NCBI RefSeq assembly: GCF_010915725.1
Contig: NZ_JAAIJR010000049.1
Span: 1 to 38,877, forward strand
Direction of reading: 5' to 3'
Source: Thiorhodococcus mannitoliphagus
GTDB lineage: Bacteria; Pseudomonadota; Gammaproteobacteria; Chromatiales; Chromatiaceae
Length of the DNA: 38,877 nucleotides
The position numbers and the translations under genes are program-made. Shown here piece after piece: positions 1 to 9,913 of this stretch. The first letter of the stretch is position 1. Each line of letters begins with the position of its first letter. The notes under the pieces are model-generated. The model was given only the letters and a program-made list of their open reading frames with translations, did not search any database and was not told where the DNA came from.

Positions 1-213
1 ACCACGCAAGGCGGAGAGCCTCAAGAGCGCTCGGAAGCCGTCGCTCACGACTGACCGCTGCTGGACGGGTAAATCCTAGAAGCGGCAGCTCGAGCCAGCG
101 TTGTCGGAGGGTGCTCAGGACCCACAACAGACAGTGTTTCTACCAACAGCGACGTCGGCAATCCACTCCATAGCGGACGTCTTGGCGGATTGAACTCCTA
201 TGGAATACGTCAG

Positions 214-873
214 CTAGCCGAAGGCTCCGTACAGACGCAGGAAATCGTCGGTTGTGCGGCGCAAATGGGCGTCGAGTTCAGCCTCGGGCACGCAATCGAT
301 CAGATTCAGCATCAGTCGCATCCGGAAGGTACCAAAGGACAGGTTGATCAGCTGCCAGGCAGCGGTGTCCAGCTCATCAATGCGCAGATCGCCGCGCGCG
401 CGCAGCGCTTCGAGCAGGGCAACGATCACCGCGTGACTCTGCCGCGGGCCGTTCTCGAAGAACTGCGCGGCCACTTCCGGATGCTCGGTGGCCTCGTACT
501 GCACCACCCGGCACATCGCGATCACCGCTGGATCCAGTACCAGCTGCATCAGCCGCCGGATCGTCCGAAACAAGGCCGTGCGCGCATCCTCGTCGACCTG
601 GAGCAGCGCGCCTTCGAGTCGGCGCGTGCGTGACTGCCAGCGGGTGCAGGCCTCGAACAGTCCCTCCTTGCTGCCAAAGTGCGCGTAGACCGTCCGCTTC
701 GAGACACCGGCGACAGCAGCGACACGATCCATGCTGATGGCCTGGGGGCCTTGCTCCAGGAACAACCGCGCGGCGGCCTGCATGATCGCCGCACGTTTGG
801 CTTCGCTGCGCGGCCGGCCGCGGCCCGAGCGTGGAGGCGATGGCGCGGTCTGTTGTTCGGAAAAGGCTGTCAT
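214..873 (-). CDS. TetR/AcrR-family transcriptional regulator
   Basis: A 219-residue protein of typical TetR size. A basic, proline-rich tail (residues 1-28) precedes the N-terminal helix-turn-helix. The HTH is visible as AAARLFLEQGPQAISMDRVA followed by VAGVSKRTVYAHFGSKEGLF (about residues 33-73). The rest is a helical C-terminal ligand/dimer domain with a TetR_C-like ending, and its ligand cannot be told from sequence. It is divergent from the autotransporter gene, with only 60 bp between the two starts and a perfect inverted repeat in that gap. By family precedent it probably represses itself and perhaps the autotransporter. The family call is secure; the target is inferred. Confidence 0.9.
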   Translation of the reverse strand: MTAFSEQQTAPSPPRSGRGRPRSEAKRAAIMQAAARLFLEQGPQAISMDRVAAVAGVSKRTVYAHFGSKEGLFEACTRWQSRTRRLEGALLQVDEDARTALFRTIRRLMQLVLDPAVIAMCRVVQYEATEHPEVAAQFFENGPRQSHAVIVALLEALRARGDLRIDELDTAAWQLINLSFGTFRMRLMLNLIDCVPEAELDAHLRRTTDDFLRLYGAFG

Positions 874-879
874 GTGGTC

Positions 880-906
880 TAAACTGATACTGCCCTGTTC
901 AGTTTA
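880..906. promoter_or_regulatory. Probable TetR operator (perfect inverted repeat)
   Basis: TAAACTGA (880-887) and TCAGTTTA (899-906) are perfect 8-bp inverted arms with an 11-bp spacer. The site is 6 bp upstream of the tetR start codon and 27 bp upstream of the autotransporter start. Position and symmetry fit an operator for the divergent TetR protein. Binding is inferred. Confidence 0.55.
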
Positions 907-933
907 CTATTTGGCCGTAGGAGGCTATGCCCG

Positions 934-3900
934 ATGAGCGCCCAACATCCTAGCACCGACAGCGGCGATCGCCACGCCGGATTCCCGCTCAAGGTCATTG
1001 GTTGGCATCGTGGTCTTGGGCCGCTCTTGGCCTGCTGCACTGTCCTCACGGCAGGCGCGAGCGAGCAGGTCGATCGGCCAGGGGGCGCCGTCACGAATGC
1101 CAATGGCGGTCCCGACCTGCCGAGCGTCGTAGCCGTCGAAGGGGCGCTGGGGTCCTGTGCAACGCCAGCGAGCGGTAGCGGGCTGAACTGCACTCTTTAC
1201 CTGCCAGCCTTTCCATCCAACACTTATGTGACCGGGATCAATCCGGTCACCTACAACGTCAGTCCGTTCCAGGATCAGTATCCGCTCGACGTGACGCTGC
1301 AAGGCAGTGCAACCGCGGGCGGTGCAACCGCCCAGTATCTGACCCTGGGCTCCCTGGGCCAGTCCGCCGGTTCCTATCCCGCGACCTCCGGCGGGACGCA
1401 GTTCGTCCCGGCGCAGGGGCAGCAGAACGGCTCCAGCATCACGCTGACCAATCAGGCCGCGCTGACCATTGACATCCAGACGCCGTCCGCCCTCGCGCTA
1501 ACGACCAATCCTGCGGGCGGTCCCGCGCTTGCCGGCGGCGGGGTGCTCGCCGCCGCGTCTGTTGGACCCGATGGTTATCCCGCCGATGAGACGGTGCAAG
1601 CCGACTTCAACGGGGGAGACGGCGGCACGGTCACGATCATCAACGCCGGTCAGCTCGAGGTTCAGAACAACTCCGAATCGGGCGTGGCGCCACCGCCCGC
1701 TGGCGCGGCCTACACACCGATGGCCTACACCGGCATCGGCGCTTACTCCATCGGCGGCATGGGCGTCGGCAACAAGACCCATGACGACGATATGGCCGGC
1801 GACGGCGGCGACGGCGGCACGGTGAGCATCACCATTGATGCCGGTGGCAGTATCGGAATGGACGTCGGGAGCAACGCGTATCCAACCTATGGACTCAATG
1901 CCTTAAGCCAGGGCGGCCAGGGTCAGAGCTGGCACATCACGAATGCGATGGGCGGCGATGGCGGAAGCGTTCAGATCGATCATCAGGGGCAGATTGAGCT
2001 GAGCGGGTCCGCGACCGAGGTAGTCGGCATTCGTGCGATCTCCTTAGGCGCCGACTACAACGCCTATAGCTACAGCTCCGGCGATCACAGCGCCGGCGCC
2101 GGCAATGGTGGCGCGGTCGAAGTGACCTTGACCGGCGGCTCGATCATGCTCAGTAACGGTGGCCTTGGCATCCTGGCAACCAGCGCCGCCGGCAATGCCG
2201 AACCCGGCCTCGGTGGCGCCGGTGGCGCGGTCAGCATCGACCTTGACGCGGACAGTAGCATCAGCGTCAACGGAGGCACCAGCCTCTCGCTCGGCGCGCT
2301 GGCGATCAGTGCCGGCGCCCTGTCCGATATCGATCCGTTCTCGGTCAACACCGCGAACGCCGTCGCCCCGGGCACCCCGGGGCAGGTTACGCTGAAAAGT
2401 GCAGGCGAGGTGACCACGACAGGCAGCATGGGCATCGGTCTGGCCGCGCTCAGCGTGGGCGGGGCCAGCTTTCTGACCAATGCCGATGCCAATGCGCAGA
2501 ACACCCTGGGTAATGTCGGAACCTTGACCAATGACGACCAGGTCTCCGGACAGGCGGTGACCCTGACCAACACCGGCAGCGTGCAGACCAGCGGTGACAG
2601 CGCCTTCGGCCTGCTGGCCCTCAGCGGCGGCGGTGGCGGCGGGCTGCTGAATCAGGACAGCGACGGCCAGTCGGCCTACCTCGGCAGCCAGGCGACGGCC
2701 GACAGCCCGGGCGGCAACGGCGCCGAGGTCAACCTGACCCATGGCGGCAGCGTCACCACGGGCGCCGCATCCGGCGGCGGTGATGCGGCCATCGGCATCG
2801 TCGCGCAGTCCATTGGCGGTGGCGGCGGCAGCTCCAATGCGCCGCCGGTCTTCGTCGGCGCCAAGGATGCCGACGGCAGCGGCGGCGGCAGCGGTGGGAC
2901 GGTCAATGTGAGCACGACCAGCGGCAGCACCGTGACGACCTACGGACACAACGCCCAAGGCATCCTGGCCCAGTCCATCGGCGGCGGTGGTGGCAATGGC
3001 GCCAATGCCTGGGGTCTGGTCGCCGCGCTCGGTGGTCAGGGCGGCAACGGTGGGGACGGCGGTGAGGTCAATGTGACGCTGAGCGACGATGGCAGCGGCG
3101 CCATCACGACCGCCGGCCTGTTCTCCAAAGCGGTACATGCCCAATCGATCGGCGGGGGCGGCGGCAACGGCGGCAGCGCCACGAGCTTCTATCAGCTCGC
3201 ATCGGTCGCGATCGGTGGGGCCGGCGGTAGCGGCGGCGACGGCGGTGCCATCGACATCACCAATCAGACCCGCTTGCGGACCAGCGGCAACCAGGCCATC
3301 GGGTTGCTCGCCCACAGCATCGGCGGTGGCGGCGGCGACGGCGGCGCGGCCTCGACCTATGACGTCGGCATCATTACGCTGGCGATCGCGGTCGGCGGCA
3401 ACGCCGGCAATGGTGGTGACGGCGGCAGCCTGAGCATCGAGAACGACGGCATCATTCAGACCGGCTGCATCACCTCCGCCAGCGGCTGCGGCTATGGACC
3501 GACCATCGGACCACAGCTCGATGGCGCCGACGCGGTGGGCATCCTGGCGCAGTCCATCGGCGGCGGCGGGGGCACCGGCGGCAGCGCCGCGGCCAAGTCG
3601 CTCGGATTGCCGGCGGACGACATCCCGACCATCACCGCCGACTTCGCCATCGGCGGCAGCGGTGGCGACGGTGGCAGCGGTCAGGCCATCTCGGTCAGCA
3701 ATGCCGGGCAGATCCAGAGCGCCGGCGACGTCTCCTACGGGGTCTTGGCCCAGTCCATCGGCGGTGGTGGCGGCAGCGGCGGCGACGCCACCGCGGCGTC
3801 CTATGCCATCGAGGGCGAGATGCCGACGATCAAGCTCGCGGTCAGTCTCGGCGGCAGCGGCGGCGGTGCAGGCGGCGGCGGGACCGTCACGGTGGGCAAC

Positions 3901-6900
3901 GGGCCGACGACGAATTGCCCCGGCTGCGATGGCGGCATCCAGACCCATGGCCAGCATGCCACCGGCGTCCTTGCGCAGTCGATCGGCGGCGGTGGCGGCA
4001 CCGGCGGCACCGGTAGCTCGAGTGCGTCCAGCCCGAATCTGGGCGATGACACCGACACGGCCATTGATGTCACCACTGGCGTCGGCGGCTCCGGAGGCGA
4101 CGGCGGCGACGGCGGATCGGTGACCCTGACCAATGCCGCCAGCAGTCGGATCATCACCACCGGCTCGACCGCGCGCGGGCTGCATGCGCAGTCCATCGGC
4201 GGCGGCGGCGGCGATGCCTCCGGCGGCAGCGCCGCGGCCAGCGGCGATACCTTGCAGATCAATCTCGCGGTGGGCGGCAAGGGCGGCTACGGTGGCGATG
4301 GCGGCGGCGTCAGCATCACCAACGCCGGCAGTATCGCGACCGGCGCGACCCAGACCAACAGCGCCGGCCAGACGGTGGTCACCGGCGGCGATGCCGTCGG
4401 CATCTTGGCCCAGTCCATCGGCGGTGGCGGCGGTAGCGGCGGCAGCGCCGACCCGGCCGCCAGCATCGGCAAGGCGGGCCAAGTCGAGGACTGGCTCAAT
4501 CCCCCGGACAACAGCTACAACGCCAATGTCGGTGTCGGTGGAAGCGGCGGTGTCAGCGGCAACGGCGGCGTTGTCAGCCTCACCAATGCAAGCGGGGCAA
4601 CCCTCACCACGCTGGGCACACGTGCGCACGGCATCCTCGCCCACTCCATCGGCGGTGGCGGCGGCAGCGGCGGTGCCGCGACCTCGTCGTCCAACGCCGT
4701 CTTCCTGGGGCCGACGACAGACGACGAGGGCAACGCGAAGGCCGGCACCTACACGGCCACCGTCAGCGTCGGCGGAGGTGGCGGCAGCGCCGGCGATGGC
4801 GGCCAGGTCGGCATCGCCAACCCGGGTACCATCCAGACTGCGGGTTACGGCGCCTACGCTATCCTCGCGCAGAGTATCGGCGGTGGCGGCGGCTACGGCG
4901 CCGAGGGGACCGTGGACAACAGCTCGACGATCGGCTTGGGCGCGGGTTGGGATGGCAATGGTGGGGCCGGCGGTGATGGCGGCAGCGTTAACATCACTCA
5001 GTCCGGCCAGGGGCTGACCTGGACCGCCGGCGATGACGCCTTCGGCATCCTGGCGCAGTCGATCGGTGGTGGTGGCGGCAGCGCGAGCGCCGGCTGCACC
5101 AATTCGGTCGCCAGCGTCGACCTCGGCAACAGCGCCAGCCTCTGTCTCGGCAATAACGACCCGTCGACGATCTGGGACGACAGCAGCGATCTGTCCATAT
5201 CCATCGGCGGCACCCTTGGTGCCTATGGCGACGGCGATACGGTGACGGTCACGCTGCAAGACAGCAGTCAAGTGCTGACCACTGGCGCCCGCGCCGTCGG
5301 CATCCTGGCGCAGTCCATCGGCGGCGGCGGCGGGCAGGTCAGCGCCCTCTACGAAAGCTACGAGCATGGCCTCGGATGGCTGGCACCGAGTTCGGGGCAA
5401 ATCAGCGGCAATGGCGGCGATATCGATATCAGCCTCGACAGCGGCGCCAGTGTGACCACTTACGGCGACGGGGCCTGGGGCATCGTCGCTCAGTCCATCG
5501 GCGGCAGCGGCGGCCTGCTCGGCGATCTGAGCCAGGCGCTCGATGCCAGCGCACTCTGGGCCAATGGCGGCCCGACGGCCAGCGGTACCCAGGATGCCAA
5601 CGCCGGCGACCTGAGCATTAGCATCGATGGACAGGTAGTCACCCAAGGCGATAACGCGCATGGCGTCGTTGCGCAGTCCATCGCCGGCGGCGGCGGGATC
5701 GCGCCCGGCGAGTACGTTGGCCAAGCGGCCTTCGCTGAAAGCGACTATCCGGACGGTGCCACGCCGCACTGGGGCGTCAACGGGGCCATCGACATCAGCG
5801 TCGGCGCCGGCGGCGTCGTGAAGGCCACCGGGACCGGGTCCCACGGCATCCTCGCCCAAGCCAGCACCGGCGGAGACTATACCAACACGGCGCCCATCAC
5901 GGTCTCGGTCGCCGGCACCGTCACCGGCGGCCACAACGGCTGGGGCATCCTGGTCGCCGGCGGCAGCATGGGCATCGCCGCGAGCACCGGCAACACCGTC
6001 ACCATCGCATCCGGCGGCGTCGTCGGGAATGTCGACGGCATCGACGGCGGCGCCATCCAGAGCGTACTTGGCCGGACCAATATCACGATCGAGGCCGGCG
6101 GCACCCTGAGCGGCACCGTCGATCTGGGCTCGCAGAGTGCGCCCGGCTCCGCGGCTCCAGACCTCAACGGGATGATCAATAACTCAGGCATCTTCAATGC
6201 CGGATCGTCATTGAGTCACGTCCAGAACTTGACCAATGCGTCTGGCGGCCAATTCAGCATCGGCGGTGACGGCACCGTTGCCACCACGACGCTCACCAAC
6301 CTGGTGCAAACAGCCAGTGACGACGTCTCTCAGACCGCGCTGTTCAGCAACCAAGGCGACTGGCATGTCGATATTGACGCCCTGGGTGATCAGACCGCGG
6401 ATCTGATGCAGGTTTATGGGCAGCTCGTGATCGATGGCGGCACCATCGTGCCGCTGGCCAATAGCCTACTGCCAGGCCCCTATCTGATTGGTCAGGTGAT
6501 GGGGGGCGACGGCACGCCGGCCATCAATGGCGCACCCGGGTTTGCGGACAGCCTGCTATTCGAGTGGGCGCTGAACGTGGATGGTGCCAATCTGACGCTG
6601 GTCCCGACGGCAAACTTCCAGGGCGGGAGCGGCCTGATCAAGGGCTCCGATGGCGCGGTTGCGAGCCATCTCAGCAGCCACTGGAACGCGATGAGCAGCG
6701 CGAGCACTAGCGAGCAGCAGACCTGGGCGCCGGTGTTCGGCACGCTGGCCGGGATCAACAACAGCACCGACTATAGCAACCTGCTCGCGCAGCTCTCGTC
6801 GCAGAACATCGCCGCCGATGCCAGCGACCTGGCCGCAAGCGCCCGTGCCGGGCTGTCGGCGTCCTTGAGCTGCCCAGGTTTTGCCGGTGACGGCACGCTG

Positions 6901-7743
6901 CTGACCGAGGGCACCTGTACCTGGGCTAGCGTCATCGGCGAGGACATCCATCGTGACGGTGATGCCCACAGCCCCGAGTACGACATTAGAAGCTCTGGCC
7001 TGCGCATCGGCGGACAGTACGGGCTCGGCAATGGCTGGTTCCTCGGCGCCTCCGGTGCCTATCGCGAGACGACGACCGAGATGCACGACATCGCGTCGCG
7101 TAGCAATGGCGAAGCCTTCGATTTCAGCCTTGCGCTGAAAAAGCAGTGGGAGCGTTGGCTGTTCGCGGCGGCGCTCAACCTGAGCAAGCAGTGGTCCGAC
7201 AATCGGCGGTGGTTCCAGTGGCACAACGAGCAGGCGGAGCTGACGAGCAGCAGCGATGCCACGGTCATCGCCGGGCGCCTGCGGGCGGCGTATACGCTGC
7301 CGTTGGAGGGCTGGTACTTGCGGCCCTACCTCGACCTGGACATGGTCCAGAGCGACAGCCCATCCTTTCGGGAGTCGGGAGATAACTGGTACGGGCTCAT
7401 CATCGAGTCCAGCAGCAAGACGACCCTGGCGATGTCGCCGATGCTTGAGGCCGGCGCGCGCATCGATCTTCAAGATGACTGGATCGTCAGGTTGTACCTT
7501 CGCGGCGGGATGACCTGGCTGGATGACCCGAGCTGGCAGCGAGAGGCCCGGTTCATCGGCGGGCCGGCCTCGGCCGGCTCTTTTACCACGGAGCGTCGGC
7601 TGCCAAGGCGTGTGGGGACCATCGATTTCGGTGTGCAGGTCTATCAGAACGAGGGTTTCGAGGCGCGCCTCGAGTATGGAATGCAGTCCGGCGACGGCTA
7701 TCTCGCGCACAGCGGCGGCCTGCGGTTTGCGTATCGCTTCTGA
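934..7743 (+). CDS. Giant autotransporter with glycine-rich SIGGGGG-repeat passenger
   Basis: A 2269-residue type Va secretion protein. A charged N-region leads to a hydrophobic stretch (about residues 27-42, GLGPLLACCTVLTAGA) that should act as the signal peptide. The passenger (about 45-1950) is a predicted beta-helix rich in Gly, Ser, Thr and Asn. A block ending in (G)ILAQSIGGGGG recurs roughly every 60-90 residues. I count 13 copies with intact SIGGGGG and several degenerate ones, such as SIGGSGG and SIAGGGG. From about residue 1998 the sequence turns into alternating aromatic beta-strands and ends LRFAYRF, with the terminal Phe expected of an outer-membrane barrel. GGAGG at 920-924 lies 9 bases before this ATG, favouring it over the ATG at 927. 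No protease or lipase motif was seen. Adhesion or surface display is the likely role, by family. Confidence 0.88.
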   Translation: MSAQHPSTDSGDRHAGFPLKVIGWHRGLGPLLACCTVLTAGASEQVDRPGGAVTNANGGPDLPSVVAVEGALGSCATPASGSGLNCTLYLPAFPSNTYVTGINPVTYNVSPFQDQYPLDVTLQGSATAGGATAQYLTLGSLGQSAGSYPATSGGTQFVPAQGQQNGSSITLTNQAALTIDIQTPSALALTTNPAGGPALAGGGVLAAASVGPDGYPADETVQADFNGGDGGTVTIINAGQLEVQNNSESGVAPPPAGAAYTPMAYTGIGAYSIGGMGVGNKTHDDDMAGDGGDGGTVSITIDAGGSIGMDVGSNAYPTYGLNALSQGGQGQSWHITNAMGGDGGSVQIDHQGQIELSGSATEVVGIRAISLGADYNAYSYSSGDHSAGAGNGGAVEVTLTGGSIMLSNGGLGILATSAAGNAEPGLGGAGGAVSIDLDADSSISVNGGTSLSLGALAISAGALSDIDPFSVNTANAVAPGTPGQVTLKSAGEVTTTGSMGIGLAALSVGGASFLTNADANAQNTLGNVGTLTNDDQVSGQAVTLTNTGSVQTSGDSAFGLLALSGGGGGGLLNQDSDGQSAYLGSQATADSPGGNGAEVNLTHGGSVTTGAASGGGDAAIGIVAQSIGGGGGSSNAPPVFVGAKDADGSGGGSGGTVNVSTTSGSTVTTYGHNAQGILAQSIGGGGGNGANAWGLVAALGGQGGNGGDGGEVNVTLSDDGSGAITTAGLFSKAVHAQSIGGGGGNGGSATSFYQLASVAIGGAGGSGGDGGAIDITNQTRLRTSGNQAIGLLAHSIGGGGGDGGAASTYDVGIITLAIAVGGNAGNGGDGGSLSIENDGIIQTGCITSASGCGYGPTIGPQLDGADAVGILAQSIGGGGGTGGSAAAKSLGLPADDIPTITADFAIGGSGGDGGSGQAISVSNAGQIQSAGDVSYGVLAQSIGGGGGSGGDATAASYAIEGEMPTIKLAVSLGGSGGGAGGGGTVTVGNGPTTNCPGCDGGIQTHGQHATGVLAQSIGGGGGTGGTGSSSASSPNLGDDTDTAIDVTTGVGGSGGDGGDGGSVTLTNAASSRIITTGSTARGLHAQSIGGGGGDASGGSAAASGDTLQINLAVGGKGGYGGDGGGVSITNAGSIATGATQTNSAGQTVVTGGDAVGILAQSIGGGGGSGGSADPAASIGKAGQVEDWLNPPDNSYNANVGVGGSGGVSGNGGVVSLTNASGATLTTLGTRAHGILAHSIGGGGGSGGAATSSSNAVFLGPTTDDEGNAKAGTYTATVSVGGGGGSAGDGGQVGIANPGTIQTAGYGAYAILAQSIGGGGGYGAEGTVDNSSTIGLGAGWDGNGGAGGDGGSVNITQSGQGLTWTAGDDAFGILAQSIGGGGGSASAGCTNSVASVDLGNSASLCLGNNDPSTIWDDSSDLSISIGGTLGAYGDGDTVTVTLQDSSQVLTTGARAVGILAQSIGGGGGQVSALYESYEHGLGWLAPSSGQISGNGGDIDISLDSGASVTTYGDGAWGIVAQSIGGSGGLLGDLSQALDASALWANGGPTASGTQDANAGDLSISIDGQVVTQGDNAHGVVAQSIAGGGGIAPGEYVGQAAFAESDYPDGATPHWGVNGAIDISVGAGGVVKATGTGSHGILAQASTGGDYTNTAPITVSVAGTVTGGHNGWGILVAGGSMGIAASTGNTVTIASGGVVGNVDGIDGGAIQSVLGRTNITIEAGGTLSGTVDLGSQSAPGSAAPDLNGMINNSGIFNAGSSLSHVQNLTNASGGQFSIGGDGTVATTTLTNLVQTASDDVSQTALFSNQGDWHVDIDALGDQTADLMQVYGQLVIDGGTIVPLANSLLPGPYLIGQVMGGDGTPAINGAPGFADSLLFEWALNVDGANLTLVPTANFQGGSGLIKGSDGAVASHLSSHWNAMSSASTSEQQTWAPVFGTLAGINNSTDYSNLLAQLSSQNIAADASDLAASARAGLSASLSCPGFAGDGTLLTEGTCTWASVIGEDIHRDGDAHSPEYDIRSSGLRIGGQYGLGNGWFLGASGAYRETTTEMHDIASRSNGEAFDFSLALKKQWERWLFAAALNLSKQWSDNRRWFQWHNEQAELTSSSDATVIAGRLRAAYTLPLEGWYLRPYLDLDMVQSDSPSFRESGDNWYGLIIESSSKTTLAMSPMLEAGARIDLQDDWIVRLYLRGGMTWLDDPSWQREARFIGGPASAGSFTTERRLPRRVGTIDFGVQVYQNEGFEARLEYGMQSGDGYLAHSGGLRFAYRF

Positions 7744-8115
7744 GCGACGATGAGCGGCAACTCATCGCTACTGCCCGCGCTTCGGGTTCAGCGTTTGGCA
7801 TCTCTCCCAAACTACCGAGGCATGGCTGCCGGCAAACCCGTTGCCAGAGTCGTGTCAACGCCCGCTCGGTGGCGTCGTTTCGGCCGGGCTGGCTCAGTGA
7901 TGCGAAGGGCTGTCGGAGAAACCTTGGGGAGATGGAAAGACCGACTCGATCTCATACTCATAACAGGAAATGGGGCATTCTAACGGCTTGATTTTTTGAG
8001 CATTCAACGTCCGGTTTGTCGGATTGAGCAGACACTCCTTGTCAAGATGAACGTGACCGCAGTTGGCCGATTCCGCCCTGTTCTGCCTACCGGACTGAGT
8101 GACCGTTCCTGGGAC
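7744..8115. other. Gene-free stretch after the autotransporter
   Basis: No convincing gene is visible. A short stem GATGAG/CTCATC lies just after the autotransporter stop (about 7749-7766). It has no T-run, so it is at best a weak terminator. Confidence 0.5.
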
Positions 8116-8222
8116 TTAGAAAGTGTCCATCAATTGTTTCCCGATGCGAGCGATGCCGCCCGAAATCCCCCCTAGCCCCCCCTTTGCGAAAGGGGGGGAA
8201 GTTGTTGATGGACGCTTTCTTA
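8116..8222 (+). repeat. TTA-flanked palindromic element, copy 1
   Basis: A 107-bp element bounded by TTA at both ends. Its termini are inverted: AGAAAGTGTCCATCAA on the left and TTGATGGACGCTTTCT on the right, with one mismatch. Inside is a C-run/G-run hairpin centred on TTTGCGAAA. Related copies lie at 28584-28743, 34015-34119 and, in the opposite orientation, in the tandem array at 38160-38571. It has no coding capacity and looks like a MITE or REP-like non-autonomous element. It ends 34 bp before the next gene. Confidence 0.85.
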
Positions 8223-8256
8223 GCTCCTTTTTGGCCGCTACCAACCTCAGACCCTT

Positions 8257-8934
8257 ATGACTACATCGATCATCATTCTTCTGGCCATCATCGCGACTGC
8301 GCTTGTCGCGACCACATGGCGCTTCTCTTCCCGTCGTCTTAGCCTGCCCTGTCCGGTTTGGCTGCGTTGGCTCGTCGAACTCGACAACCCCTTCACAAAG
8401 ACAAACCGAGCGGCGTTCATTGTCGAAACGCTTGACCTCGCGCCTGGGATGCAGGTTCTGGATGCGGGATGCGGTCCGGGTCGCCTGACCGTTCCTCTAG
8501 CCAGTAGTGTTGGCCCGACCGGGCGTGTCGTTGCCTTAGACATCCAGCCCGGAATGCTGGCCCGAGCTCAGACAAAGACGGAGGCTGCCGGTCTCACGAA
8601 CGTCGCCTTTGTCACGGGTGGGCTTGGCGAGGGCAAGCTCCCCGCCAATCACTTTGATCGCGCGGTCTTGGTCACTGTCCTTGGGGGGATTCCCGACCGC
8701 GCGGCCGCGCTCGCCGAACTCTTCGGCGCACTCAAGCCCGGCGGGCTTCTGGCCGTCGTTGAGGTCATCTTCGATCCGCACTTCCAGTCTCGTCGCACCG
8801 TTGCGGGCCTGGCGATCCCAACCGGTTTTCGTGAGCGAGCCTTCTTTGGTCACCGCTTGGCGTATGTCATTCACTTCGAGAAGCCAAATGGCGGCGAAGC
8901 CGACGTCCAAGCCACTGAGCCGCGATTCTTATAG
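8257..8934 (+). CDS. Membrane-anchored class I SAM-dependent methyltransferase
   Basis: A 225-residue protein with a single N-terminal hydrophobic helix (about residues 4-20, IIILLAIIATALVATT). A Rossmann methyltransferase domain follows. Motif I is VLDAGCGPG (67-75), the acidic residue after strand 2 is in VVALDIQPGM, and LKPGGLLAVVEV is the motif near strand 5. The fold resembles UbiE/Methyltransf_11 enzymes. The substrate is unknown. The helix suggests attachment to the cytoplasmic membrane, perhaps for a lipid or quinone substrate, but this is inference. It is convergent with the next methyltransferase gene and has a palindromic element immediately upstream. Confidence 0.8.
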   Translation: MTTSIIILLAIIATALVATTWRFSSRRLSLPCPVWLRWLVELDNPFTKTNRAAFIVETLDLAPGMQVLDAGCGPGRLTVPLASSVGPTGRVVALDIQPGMLARAQTKTEAAGLTNVAFVTGGLGEGKLPANHFDRAVLVTVLGGIPDRAAALAELFGALKPGGLLAVVEVIFDPHFQSRRTVAGLAIPTGFRERAFFGHRLAYVIHFEKPNGGEADVQATEPRFL

Positions 8935-9100
8935 GGCGTGCTCGGCGTTTTCTCGGAAGCCAAGGTCCAGGCCAATCGTTCGGCGTTCTGGGGCAATGAG
9001 ACGCGAGTGGCTCTGGGGCGTCGGCGGTGATCGTCCGGGTGACGCAAAGGCGTCGGTCGCTTCCCGCGTCGTGCCTCTGGCGCTCGGGCGAGGCGGTGGA

Positions 9101-9802
9101 TCAGGGGTTGCCTTTGCGGAACCGGATGAAGAAGTTCTCGCGCAGCTCGAGCGGCTCATCGATGAGGACAAACCCGGCCTGCGAGACCTCCTTGATGACG
9201 GTGCGGCGATCAGCCCGGACATGCTCGAGGATCCACGGCGCGCTGATGTCCGGCTCCCGTCGGTAGTCGATGATCGCGAGCACGCCGCCGGGTGCCAGTG
9301 CTTCGCGGATAGCGGCGAGCATCGCGTCCGGATACTCGAAGTGATGGTAGGTGTCGCACAGGAAGACCAGATCGACACTGGCGGGATCTAACGCGACGCT
9401 TGTCTGCTGGTTGACCACCGGCACCACATTCTCGAGTCCTTCGGCGCGTGCACGACGCCGAATCGAGTCGACGAAGGATTCCGAGATGTCCACCGCATAG
9501 ACCCTCCCGCTCGGACCCACCGCCTCGGCAAAGCGCAGTGTGAAGAGTCCGGTCCCGGCGCCGACATCGGCGATCCGCAGTCCGGGAGGAATCTGCAGCG
9601 CCTGCAGAATCTCGAAGCGCCGGTCGAAGACCTCTCGGCCGCTGCGCTCGAAGATGGATTCCCAGCGCTGGGGGTCGGCGCCATGGTAGTAGGCGTTCAT
9701 CTCAGGTCCGACTGCTGGGGATTCGGCGACCGCCAAGAGCGGAAGGACGAGCAGCAGAGCGACCACTAGCGCTGAGCTGCGGATCAATCGGGCGATGGGC
9801 AT
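9101..9802 (-). CDS. Class I SAM-dependent methyltransferase with a secretion signal
   Basis: A 233-residue protein. Residues 1-26 form a clear Sec signal: positive start (MPIARLIR), hydrophobic core, and cleavage probably after AVA before ESPA. The mature part has methyltransferase motif I ADVGAGTG (78-85), VYAVDISESF, VDLVFLCDTYHHF and LAPGGVLAIIDYR, all typical of Methyltransf_11/25 proteins. An exported SAM-dependent enzyme is odd because SAM is cytosolic. The segment could instead be an uncleaved anchor, or the enzyme may have a periplasmic role not yet understood. Relatives with the same layout exist in many Proteobacteria, to my recollection. The substrate is unknown. Confidence 0.82.
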   Translation of the reverse strand: MPIARLIRSSALVVALLLVLPLLAVAESPAVGPEMNAYYHGADPQRWESIFERSGREVFDRRFEILQALQIPPGLRIADVGAGTGLFTLRFAEAVGPSGRVYAVDISESFVDSIRRRARAEGLENVVPVVNQQTSVALDPASVDLVFLCDTYHHFEYPDAMLAAIREALAPGGVLAIIDYRREPDISAPWILEHVRADRRTVIKEVSQAGFVLIDEPLELRENFFIRFRKGNP

Positions 9803-9913
9803 CAGGCGTTCACCTCGTCTTCGGTCGACATCATCGAATGCTTGGCGTCGGTCAATCTCAGCGGGAGACCTCCGCGAGCAGCTCTGGGCGAAGCATCCAA
9901 ACCAGCGTCCGTG

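Noticed and set aside
2044-5934. A 1296-codon open frame on the minus strand
   Set aside because: It lies entirely opposite the glycine-repeat passenger. GC-rich repeats keep the opposite strand open, and the predicted protein is low-complexity Ala/Gly/Asp without any domain.
7750-7983. Small open frame after the autotransporter
   Set aside because: Basic, Arg/Pro-rich composition typical of chance GC-rich frames, with no good ribosome-binding site and no motif.
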